DNA of 64,000 nt, taken from contig NZ_JALKBF010000001.1 of the NCBI RefSeq assembly GCF_023016085.1, positions 1,860,001-1,924,000 of the forward strand, given 5' to 3'. Positions 24,438-31,783 of the stretch are shown piece by piece. Within the stretch, counting starts at the first letter, position 1. Every line of letters starts with the position of its first letter. The notes under the pieces were generated by a model. It was given only the letters and a program-made list of their open reading frames with translations, was not told the origin of the DNA and searched no databases. Made by a program: the position numbers and the translations under genes. The DNA comes from Aliiroseovarius sp. F47248L (GTDB taxonomy: Bacteria > Pseudomonadota > Alphaproteobacteria > Rhodobacterales > Rhodobacteraceae).

Positions 24438-26099
24438 TCAGGAGCGGCTTGCACGCGCCATCAGGGCGACAGCGCCCAGGCCTACGGTTATGACCATCAG
24501 GGCTGGGGGCGCAGCTTGACCGAGTTGTTCAAGCGATGCCTGTTCGTAGACCCGCGTGGCAAGAGTACCATAGTTGAAGGGGCGCAAAAGCAAGGTTGCT
24601 GGCAGCTCTTTAACGCTGTCGACAAAAACCAACAGCAAGGCAGTGCCAACCGAACTTTTGATCAGAGGGACATAGACCTCGGACAACGCGCCACGTGCTG
24701 AACGACCCAGTGATCGTGCAGCCATAGGCAAGTTGGGTGAAACCCGTCCGATTGCCGCGTCTGCCGCCCCCTGCGCGATGGCAAAGAAACGCACGCAATA
24801 GGCATATACCACAGCGAAGGCAGTTCCGGTCATCATCAGGCCAGGATCCCACCCAGTCACCGCCAGCACTCCATCAGCAAGAAAATTGTCTGTGGCCGCC
24901 ATCGGGATCAGAATGCCGATGCCCAGCACCGCACCAGGGGCAGCGTAGCCTATTGTCGTCAGCGGCATCAGCTTGCGTGGTAACGAATGTCCTGACATCC
25001 GCACGCCATAGACCAGAAACAGCGCTGTTGTGACAGTCACAACCGCTGCGATGCTTCCCACCGTTAAAGTATGCCACAATGCTGATAACAACCCGTTTGA
25101 CAGCCAGTATTCTGGTTTTGAAATCGCGTGCACCAGCAACACGCCAACCGGTAAAACAAACCCGATGACAAAGGGGATGGCGCAGGCGATCAACGCCAGA
25201 ATGCCGGGCACAAGTCCCAGCGAGCGCGCCTCGACCGGGCGGCTTTGACGGGACATCCGATAAAAGCGGCTTCGGGACCGGCTGATTTTCTCAAGTGCCG
25301 CCAGAAGGAAAACGAACACAAGGATCACCATTGCGATCTGTGCCGCCCCTCCGGCGTTGTGGCTTTCCAACCAAACCGTGAAGATGCCTGTGGTCAGGGT
25401 CTGCACAGCAAAGTAATCAACGACGCCGAAATCTGACACGGTTTCCATCATTACGATGGCAACCCCTGCAGCAATGGCCGGGCGTGCCAAGGGCATCCCC
25501 ACCCGCCAAAACCGCGCAAACGGCCCTGCGCCCAAAGCGCGCGCGACCTCGTACGCGTCGCCGGATTGCTCGCGAAATGCCGCACGCGCAAGCAGGAATA
25601 CATAGGGGTTCAGGGCAGCAGCCAGAACCAGAACGGCTGAGCCGCGCGACCGTATCTGCGGAAACCAGTAATCCGCTGCACTTTCCCATCCGAACAGGGC
25701 GCGCAGCCCCGTTTGCACAGGACCGGCATATTCCAGAAAATCAACAAGCGCATAGGCGCCGACATAAGCAGGAATTGCCAGTGGCGTGAGTAACAGCCAT
25801 TCAAGCCAGCGTGCACCGGGAAACCGGTACATGGTGATCAGCCACGCGGACCCGGTGCCGACGGCCGCCGACAAAAATCCAACGGAAAGACACAGCAGCA
25901 GCGTGTTCGAAACATATCGGGGCAGCGTCGTGTTCAATAGATGCGGCCACGCGTTCTCGGCCGGGGTCATCGCCATCCAAATGATCGACAGGATGGGCAA
26001 TAAAACGAGAAGTGCAATTGCAATTGCTCCGACGGACCAAAGGTCTGGCAAGCGCTTTGCAAGGCTTGGGGCCTCAATCTGAGTCTTTTGGTCAGTCAT
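24438..26099 (-). CDS. Fe(III)-type ABC transporter permease (FbpB/ThiP-like double domain)
   Basis: A 553-residue inner-membrane protein with about twelve hydrophobic segments arranged as two fused permease domains. Each carries a coupling loop: EVARALGAGPFARFWRVGMP (about 185-204) and AARSLGRSARGALSEVYVPL (about 450-470). This is the layout of FbpB/AfuB ferric iron permeases. The ATG at 26099 is chosen over a preceding TTG. No binding protein or ATPase gene adjoins it, since the tRNA and island lie downstream and a divergent gene upstream. Its partners must be encoded elsewhere. Substrate is inferred from the family. Confidence 0.85.
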   Translation of the reverse strand: MTDQKTQIEAPSLAKRLPDLWSVGAIAIALLVLLPILSIIWMAMTPAENAWPHLLNTTLPRYVSNTLLLCLSVGFLSAAVGTGSAWLITMYRFPGARWLEWLLLTPLAIPAYVGAYALVDFLEYAGPVQTGLRALFGWESAADYWFPQIRSRGSAVLVLAAALNPYVFLLARAAFREQSGDAYEVARALGAGPFARFWRVGMPLARPAIAAGVAIVMMETVSDFGVVDYFAVQTLTTGIFTVWLESHNAGGAAQIAMVILVFVFLLAALEKISRSRSRFYRMSRQSRPVEARSLGLVPGILALIACAIPFVIGFVLPVGVLLVHAISKPEYWLSNGLLSALWHTLTVGSIAAVVTVTTALFLVYGVRMSGHSLPRKLMPLTTIGYAAPGAVLGIGILIPMAATDNFLADGVLAVTGWDPGLMMTGTAFAVVYAYCVRFFAIAQGAADAAIGRVSPNLPMAARSLGRSARGALSEVYVPLIKSSVGTALLLVFVDSVKELPATLLLRPFNYGTLATRVYEQASLEQLGQAAPPALMVITVGLGAVALMARASRS

Positions 26100-26188
26100 C
26101 AATTATCCGTTTAGCCTGAAACAGGTTTAACTGTCCAGAAATCCACCATATGTTTCGTGGGGTCGACTGCAAAAAAGGCCAGCTCTGA

Positions 26189-27064
26189 ATGCAAATCTGT
26201 TTCCACCTTGGTGCCCACTGCACGGACGATGATCATCTGACGAAATCACTGCTGAAAAACAGCGGTAGGTTGGCGAAGCTGGGGGTTGCGGTTCCCGGTC
26301 CTGGTCGGTATCGCGGGTTGCTTGCTGACGCGTTGGTCAAACTGCAAGGCGCGCGCGCTGATGATGACACACAAGACATGCTGCTGGACACATTTGTTGA
26401 CCGCACCGATGCCAAACGGTTGATTCTGGGGCACAAGAACTTCATGGGTGCCCCCCACCGGTCGATTGAGAATAACCAGCTTTATCATCTCGCAAAACGC
26501 AACACAGTTTGGATCCGCAATCTGTTTGCCAATCACGAGGTCAGCTTTTTCATCGGTCTGCGCAATCCCGCCACCTTTGTGCCTGCTATTCTGAACACGG
26601 TGCCCACACACGACCGCACGTCTCTTCTGTCCCAACTTGATCCGCGTGGTTTGCGATGGTCGGATATGCTGCTAACGATCCGTGAAGCCAATCCTGACAC
26701 ACCGATTACTGTCTGGTGTAACGAAGACACCCCCCTTCTGTGGCACGAGATCATGCAGGTAATCGCCGGCGTCAGTGACAACATACCTCTGGAAGGAGGT
26801 CTGGACATTCTCAGGCCGATTATGACGCATGACGGCTTCGACCGAATGGTGGACTATCTGGGCAAGACCGAGATCCCCAGCCCACAACAGCGCCAGCGCG
26901 TGATCGTCACATTTCTTGAAAAATACGCCATTCCCGATGCGGTCGAGGAAGAGATCGACCTTCCGGGCTGGACAGAGGCGATGATTGACGACCTGAGCGA
27001 TGCCTATGATCGAGATCTTGACCAGATCGAACGGATCGAGGGCGTTACCCTTTTGCTGACTTAA
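26189..27064 (+). CDS. Conserved protein resembling a degenerate sulfotransferase
   Basis: A 291-residue protein beginning MQICFHLGAHCTDDDHLTKS. The position and pattern recall the HIGxxKTGTT PAPS-binding start of sulfotransferase-like proteins, but the K-T-G-T-T core is replaced by C-T-D-D-D, so cofactor binding is doubtful. Other features (FFIGLRNPATFVPAIL near 118-133, TPITVWCNEDTPLLWHEI near 170-187) keep a sulfotransferase-like layout. It is divergent from the permease gene and ends at a strong terminator. The function is unknown. Confidence 0.5.
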   Translation: MQICFHLGAHCTDDDHLTKSLLKNSGRLAKLGVAVPGPGRYRGLLADALVKLQGARADDDTQDMLLDTFVDRTDAKRLILGHKNFMGAPHRSIENNQLYHLAKRNTVWIRNLFANHEVSFFIGLRNPATFVPAILNTVPTHDRTSLLSQLDPRGLRWSDMLLTIREANPDTPITVWCNEDTPLLWHEIMQVIAGVSDNIPLEGGLDILRPIMTHDGFDRMVDYLGKTEIPSPQQRQRVIVTFLEKYAIPDAVEEEIDLPGWTEAMIDDLSDAYDRDLDQIERIEGVTLLLT

Positions 27065-27066
27065 TA

Positions 27067-27092
27067 AAAACCCGCCAAAAGGGGCGGGTTTT
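27067..27092. terminator. Bidirectional rho-independent terminator
   Basis: CCCGCC (27071-27076) pairs with GGCGGG (27083-27088), flanked by A-runs on the left and TTTT on the right, so it can work on both strands. It separates the convergent genes ending at 27064 and 27114. Confidence 0.85.
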
Positions 27093-27113
27093 CATCGTCG
27101 TCCAAGGTCGGGC

Positions 27114-27371
27114 TTACATTCCCAGGGCTTCTTTATACATCTCCAGCACCGCTTCTTCTTCGGCAATGTCGTCCTTGTCGCGTTTGCGCAGAGCGATAAC
27201 CTTACGCATAACTTTGGTGTCATACCCACGCGCCTTGGCTTCAGCCATCACTTCTTTTTGCTGATCGGCAAGGTCTTTCTTTTCCATATCCAGCCGCTCA
27301 ATCCGCTCTACGAATTGGCGTAGCTCGTTGGCGGTTACGCGATAGCTGTTATCGGCCTGATTGTCGTCCAT
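27114..27371 (-). CDS. gapR: GapR-family (DUF2312) nucleoid-associated protein
   Basis: An 85-residue coiled-coil DNA-binding protein. GapR binds overtwisted AT-rich DNA and aids topoisomerases during replication. Family sequence is clear: LRQFVERIERLDMEKKDLAD (about 18-37), VMAEAKARGYDTKVMRKVIA and LRKRDKDDIAEEEAVLEMYK. The ATG at 27371, preceded by GAGGATCAC, is chosen; an upstream frame extension does not look like the family. It converges on the upstream gene at a terminator. Confidence 0.93.
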   Translation of the reverse strand: MDDNQADNSYRVTANELRQFVERIERLDMEKKDLADQQKEVMAEAKARGYDTKVMRKVIALRKRDKDDIAEEEAVLEMYKEALGM

Positions 27372-27525
27372 GTGATCCTCTTCTTCGGGTTGCTCCTGAC
27401 TAGCCCGTCGCCAAGCCCGCTTCAAGAGCGTCAGGCGCCGCAAAAATGTAGAACGGCAAGCCACCGCCGGGGTTGCGCCGATCCCCGCAGCGCGCTAGGC
27501 GATCCTCATCAAGTCGGAGGACGCC

Positions 27526-27741
27526 ATGGATTGGCTTATCATTATCGGTGCAATCATGTCTCTGGTCGGACTGGCCGGGTTGCTGGCCAGTGCGTTCAAG
27601 GTCATGAAGGCCAAGCGAGAAAATCTGGACGACGCAGCCCTGCGCGCACGGGTTCAAAAGGCGATGACCCTGAACATGGGTGGGCTGGCTTTGTCTGTGA
27701 TCGGGTTGATGTGCGTGATCCTGGGTGTTTCACTGTCCTGA
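27526..27741 (+). CDS. Small two-helix membrane protein
   Basis: A 71-residue product with two hydrophobic segments (about 4-25 and 50-70) joined by a charged loop (KAKRENLDDAALRARVQK). A GGAGGAC ribosome site precedes the ATG. It stands alone between gapR (divergent) and the FadJ-like gene (convergent). Function unknown; the loop length suggests a hairpin with both ends outside the cytoplasm. Confidence 0.65.
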   Translation: MDWLIIIGAIMSLVGLAGLLASAFKVMKAKRENLDDAALRARVQKAMTLNMGGLALSVIGLMCVILGVSLS

Positions 27742-27768
27742 AGCAGTCCGTTGCCACGACAACCGGCA

Positions 27769-29862
27769 TCAATCGCCGTTCAGGTCACTGAAATGACGCC
27801 CGTTCTTGATCAACTCGTCGAACAGGGGTGACGGAGCCCAGAATTTCGGCTCTTCCGGTTGATAGGATTTCAACGCATTTCTCACGGACAATAGCCCACG
27901 AGTGTCTGCCGCCATCATTGGGCCACCGCGAAAACGCGGGAACCCATAGCCATAGAGCAAGACCACATCAATATCCGACGGTCTTAGAGCGACGCCTTCG
28001 TCCAACAGCCGCGCGCCTTCGTTCACCATGGCGTTCAGGCAGCGCTGCTGAATCTCATCCTTCGAAAAGACGCGCGGGGTGATGCCCTTCTTGCGCCGCT
28101 CATCGTCAATGATTGCCAGTGCATCATGGTTTTCCACCGGCCCAAGCCCGTGTCCATGCACATAATAACCCCGGCCCGACTTCTGACCAAACCACCCTTC
28201 TTCGCACATGCGGTCACCGACCGACACATAGCGGTCTTCGGGATCGCGCTTCGCGGCCAATCGTTTGCGGCGCGCCCACGATATATCAAGCCCCGCCATA
28301 TCCAGCACCTGATACGGCCCGACCGGAAAACCATAGGCCCGCATAGCTGCGTCGATCTGCGCGGGACTTGCCCCGTCTTCCAGCATGAAATCTGCCGCCA
28401 ACCGATAGGCCGCCAGAACTCGATTTCCTATAAACCCATCTGCGACACCAGCCCGCACCGGCACTTTTCTGAGCTTCTTTGCCAAAGCAAATCCGGTGGC
28501 GACCACATCGCGGTGCGTTTTTTCACCCACGACAACTTCAAGCAGCTTCATAATATGAGCGGGTGAAAAAAAGTGATACCCAACCACATCCTGAGGGCGC
28601 GAGATCGTCGCGGCTAATGAATCGATGTCCAAGTAGGACGTATTGGTTGCCAATATCGCACCGGGGCGCATGACCTTGTCGAGTTGCTGAAACACCTCAC
28701 GCTTAACGGTTTCATCTTCAAACACCGCCTCAATCACAAGATCGACCGGGGACAGGTCATCCATATCAGTGGTGCCGTTCAGGCGCGCCATACGTTCATT
28801 TGCCGTGGCCTGATCAATGCGTCCTTTTCCCACGGACTTTTCATAGTTGTCCTGGATCTTATTCGCACCGCGCGCCAGCCCGTCATCATTCCGTTCAACC
28901 AAGGTGACAGGGAAGCCCGCATCCAGGCATGAGATCGCAATACCCACACCCATCGTGCCCGCACCGACAACGCCAATGGTCGACACGTCACGCAGCTTCG
29001 CCCCGTCCAGTTCTGGCACTTTCGCCGCCCGTCGCTCGGCAAAGAACGCGTGTCGCAATGCTGTTGCTTCAGCCCCCGTTTCGCAATCATCGAAACATTT
29101 CCGTTCCAATGCGATGCCGGCCTCGAAGGGCAACAAAAGGGCGGCTTCAACACAATCGACGATGCAACGGACCGACGGAACATAATTTCCGGCGACACGA
29201 CTACGCCAAGATTTGATCGCTTCGGTAAATTGGACCGGAGCAGCGAAGCCTTCGGCTCGCTCGCGCGTGGGGCGCGTGGGTGTCTTCTGCGCGATCATGT
29301 TTTTGGCCGATGTCAGCGCTGCCCGATCAAGGTTCTTGTGAATCACCTTCTCAATCAAACCCATCTGGGCAGCACGTTCGGCGGTGATCGGTTTGCCGGT
29401 GATCATCAGGTCAAGTGCCCCGTTGGCACCCACGATGCGCGGCACACGCTGTGTCCCACCACCACCGGGAAGCACGCCCAGATTGACCTCGGGCAACCCC
29501 ATGGTCGCACCTTCAAGTGCGATCCGATAGTGGCAGGCCAAAGCCAGTTCAAACCCACCACCCAGCGCATGTCCATGTATGGCCGCCAGCACTGGTTTGT
29601 TGCAGGCTTCGATCCTGGCGCATACTTCCGACAGGATGGGGGCTGCTCGGGGGCGCCCGAACTCACGCACATCGGCGCCCGCCGGGAAGGTTTTCCCCTC
29701 AGCAGACAGGACGATGGCCCCGACGCGGTCGTCTGCATCGGCGCGGTCAAACGCGTCCATCAAGCCTTGCCGGATCACCTGACTAAGCGCATTGACCGGA
29801 GGATTTGAAATCTTGATGAGAGCGACGCCGTCCACGACGTCATATTGAACCTGTGCAGTCAT
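27769..29862 (-). CDS. FadJ/FadB-like enoyl-CoA hydratase / 3-hydroxyacyl-CoA dehydrogenase
   Basis: A 697-residue bifunctional beta-oxidation enzyme. The N-terminal crotonase domain (1-190) has HGHALGGGFELALACHYRI (about 95-113) and NLGVLPGGGGTQRVPR. The central NAD-binding domain has GAGTMGVGIAISCLDAGF (about 299-316). The 3-hydroxyacyl-CoA dehydrogenase C-terminal domains follow (GYHFFSPAHIMKLLEVV near 430, GFIGNRVLAAYR near 470). It hydrates enoyl-CoA and oxidises the 3-hydroxyacyl-CoA. It could also serve late steps of phenylacetate breakdown, though the paa operon is 25 kb away. A TetR-type inverted repeat lies upstream. Confidence 0.93.
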   Translation of the reverse strand: MTAQVQYDVVDGVALIKISNPPVNALSQVIRQGLMDAFDRADADDRVGAIVLSAEGKTFPAGADVREFGRPRAAPILSEVCARIEACNKPVLAAIHGHALGGGFELALACHYRIALEGATMGLPEVNLGVLPGGGGTQRVPRIVGANGALDLMITGKPITAERAAQMGLIEKVIHKNLDRAALTSAKNMIAQKTPTRPTRERAEGFAAPVQFTEAIKSWRSRVAGNYVPSVRCIVDCVEAALLLPFEAGIALERKCFDDCETGAEATALRHAFFAERRAAKVPELDGAKLRDVSTIGVVGAGTMGVGIAISCLDAGFPVTLVERNDDGLARGANKIQDNYEKSVGKGRIDQATANERMARLNGTTDMDDLSPVDLVIEAVFEDETVKREVFQQLDKVMRPGAILATNTSYLDIDSLAATISRPQDVVGYHFFSPAHIMKLLEVVVGEKTHRDVVATGFALAKKLRKVPVRAGVADGFIGNRVLAAYRLAADFMLEDGASPAQIDAAMRAYGFPVGPYQVLDMAGLDISWARRKRLAAKRDPEDRYVSVGDRMCEEGWFGQKSGRGYYVHGHGLGPVENHDALAIIDDERRKKGITPRVFSKDEIQQRCLNAMVNEGARLLDEGVALRPSDIDVVLLYGYGFPRFRGGPMMAADTRGLLSVRNALKSYQPEEPKFWAPSPLFDELIKNGRHFSDLNGD

Positions 29863-29944
29863 CTGCGCCTCCGTCCCTGCCTGGTTTCAGTCGCCAGATA
29901 ATAGCGCCTTTTGTCAATGGTCTGGGAACGAAAACTGTCTATTT

Positions 29945-29960
29945 CCGACCGATTGGTCGG
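29945..29960. promoter_or_regulatory. Inverted repeat CCGACC-GATT-GGTCGG upstream of the FadJ-like gene
   Basis: Six-base perfect arms with a four-base spacer, 83 bases before the start of the FadJ-like gene on the minus strand. The GACCGATTGGTC core resembles operators of TetR-family regulators of acyl-CoA metabolism. No TetR gene is present in the window. Confidence 0.5.
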
Positions 29961-30027
29961 TAATGCTGTGCAAAGAACAACACATTGGTGGCACACGCAT
30001 GCTTCGCCGGTTGTGTGCACGTTCCGG

Positions 30028-30240
30028 TCAAACCGGCATGTTGTCAAACAGGTCGTCGGCGTCATCATCCTCAAGGTCGGCTTCAAACTTCCGGAAATCC
30101 TCAGGCACCGGCTGGCCGGTTTTTTCCAACTCCGAAATCTTCTCGCGCAGCTGCTCTTGCAACACATGACGGTCTTCGGGACGCTTGGCAATTTCATCCA
30201 GGATCATACTGATCGAGGCTTTCAGCTCTTCAAATGCCAT
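30028..30240 (-). CDS. Small conserved acidic helical protein of unknown function
   Basis: A 70-residue protein (MAFEELKASISMILDEIAKR start, acidic end FEADLEDDDADDLFDN), predicted to be mostly helical. GGAGGAG lies just before the ATG at 30240 and rules out the longer frame. It follows the DksA-like gene on the same strand after 65 bases and may be cotranscribed. I recognise no domain. Confidence 0.6.
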   Translation of the reverse strand: MAFEELKASISMILDEIAKRPEDRHVLQEQLREKISELEKTGQPVPEDFRKFEADLEDDDADDLFDNMPV

Positions 30241-30305
30241 TTTCTCCTCCAAGTTTCGTGTTGATGTGTCTGGACCTTCACGCACTGCCTGCACTACAGA
30301 GTGCG

Positions 30306-30632
30306 TCAGGCATGTTTCGCGGCACAATCGCGGCAGAATGGAGTGTGCGGCACAACATCAAGGCGTTCCGGTGAAATCTCGGTGCCGCATGTCATACAGA
30401 AGCCAAACTCGCCCTCGTCAATGCGTGCGAGCGCCGCTTTAATCTTTACAAGTTCATCCTGCCCGGAAGTCCCCAAACCTTCAAGTACTTCGTCCTCTTC
30501 GCGCTCAACAGCCAGTTCTTCCCAGTCTTTTGAACTATGGCTTTCTAACTCTTCTTCGATCTCGTGAAGTCGTGCGTCCAGCTCTTTCTGGCGGGCCAAC
30601 AACAGGCTTTGATACTTGTTCACATCAACCAT
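30306..30632 (-). CDS. TraR/DksA-family zinc finger protein
   Basis: A 108-residue protein with an N-terminal coiled coil (LLARQKELDARLHEIEEELE) and a C-terminal four-cysteine zinc finger (CMTCG...CRDC, about residues 80-103). This is the DksA/TraR plan for binding the RNA polymerase secondary channel. It is shorter than E. coli DksA. The acidic segment AVEREEDEVLEGLG sits in the coiled-coil tip region. The ATG at 30632 follows GAGAAGGAG. A role in transcription control is expected from the family. Confidence 0.88.
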   Translation of the reverse strand: MVDVNKYQSLLLARQKELDARLHEIEEELESHSSKDWEELAVEREEDEVLEGLGTSGQDELVKIKAALARIDEGEFGFCMTCGTEISPERLDVVPHTPFCRDCAAKHA

Positions 30633-30714
30633 GGCGTTTCTCCTTCTCGACTTGATATTGGAACCAAGCAAAGCAGGTTGCTTTGATGCAGGTCAAGCCA
30701 ACCACTCGCGGTTG

Positions 30715-31725
30715 TCAGACAGAACTTTCGGTGGCAGTCGCAGCCGCGTCGGTTATGATGTCGTCCCCTGCTGCAGATGCCTGTAAAACATCATCCTGCA
30801 CGGGTTGGGACGATATCGGAGATGCAAGCAGGTCATCCGGCTGACTTGACGGATCCAACCCGATCCTAAGGGCACGTTGGCCGCCTGCCTGCCCCAACCG
30901 ACAGGTGGCGCGCACCTGTCCGGTCAAATCTTCCAGTTCAACAGTACCCAGAACATCACGGGTCAACATAACGGTCGTGCCTGGGGTCAATCCGGCTACG
31001 TCGTCCAACGACATGCGCGTGCGATGCAGGACGGCGTGCAGCTCAACATGGGCACCCAACACAATGGGTGGTGCCTCTCTCCTTTCTTCGTACCCCGAGG
31101 CAGTATCAGTCCCGTCGGACGATTTGACCACATCATACGGCAGCAAAAGTGTCAGCTTACCTTGCTTGCCGCAGTCCCCCAGATCAAGCGCTGCCTGAAA
31201 ACGCCGATACGCAATGTCGGGCAATGCCATCTTAACGGCACGACTGTCGACCATCTGGACCGCGAAACGAAACCCCTTGCAAAGGTTAGCCACCGGCAGC
31301 TGCGCCGCTGTCAGCGCACGTTCCCACCCTTCCAGCACATGATCGAAGAAGTCCGCGCACATCGCTGCATCTGTGCGGGTGGCAGTGCGCGGGTGCGCTG
31401 GAGCTGGTAGCACACGCCCTACAGTTTGCATTTCGATCACGGCTGCAACGAGATCAGGATCCGCGATCAACAAGCCAAACTGGCTGGCTGCCCCTTCGGC
31501 AATGGCAAGTAGATCATGATCGGCGGTGGTTCCGTCCAGCGCTGACAGAACAACGCGGTCTTCTGTGACGTTAGTTGCGTTGATCGCAAGTCCGGCCGTT
31601 GCAACCCCTGCACGCGCCAACGCCTTTCCCAAAGCTCCGGCGGCGGTGGCCGGTGGGATCTCGGGCGGTGGACGGCGCGCACCAGCCTTTTGGCGGATCG
31701 CGCTGATCTGATCGGGGTCAGCCAT
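30715..31725 (-). CDS. FliM/FliN-type SpoA-domain protein
   Basis: A 336-residue protein. The C-terminal SpoA domain, about 225-300 (HAVLHRTRMSLDDVAGLTPG, VMLTRDVLGTVELEDL), is the fold of FliN and the FliM C-terminus. The N-terminal 200 residues match FliM-like middle-domain length only loosely. No flagellar genes neighbour it, so it may be an accessory switch component of an unlinked flagellar cluster or serve another secretion-type complex. Start at MADPDQISA is favoured by a GGACCAGAC site; a longer frame reaches 31764. Confidence 0.68.
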   Translation of the reverse strand: MADPDQISAIRQKAGARRPPPEIPPATAAGALGKALARAGVATAGLAINATNVTEDRVVLSALDGTTADHDLLAIAEGAASQFGLLIADPDLVAAVIEMQTVGRVLPAPAHPRTATRTDAAMCADFFDHVLEGWERALTAAQLPVANLCKGFRFAVQMVDSRAVKMALPDIAYRRFQAALDLGDCGKQGKLTLLLPYDVVKSSDGTDTASGYEERREAPPIVLGAHVELHAVLHRTRMSLDDVAGLTPGTTVMLTRDVLGTVELEDLTGQVRATCRLGQAGGQRALRIGLDPSSQPDDLLASPISSQPVQDDVLQASAAGDDIITDAAATATESSV

Positions 31726-31783
31726 GTCTGGTCCGTTCTTGTCGCATCGCAACAGTCCTGCCAAAACAAAGTTGATAATAGGT

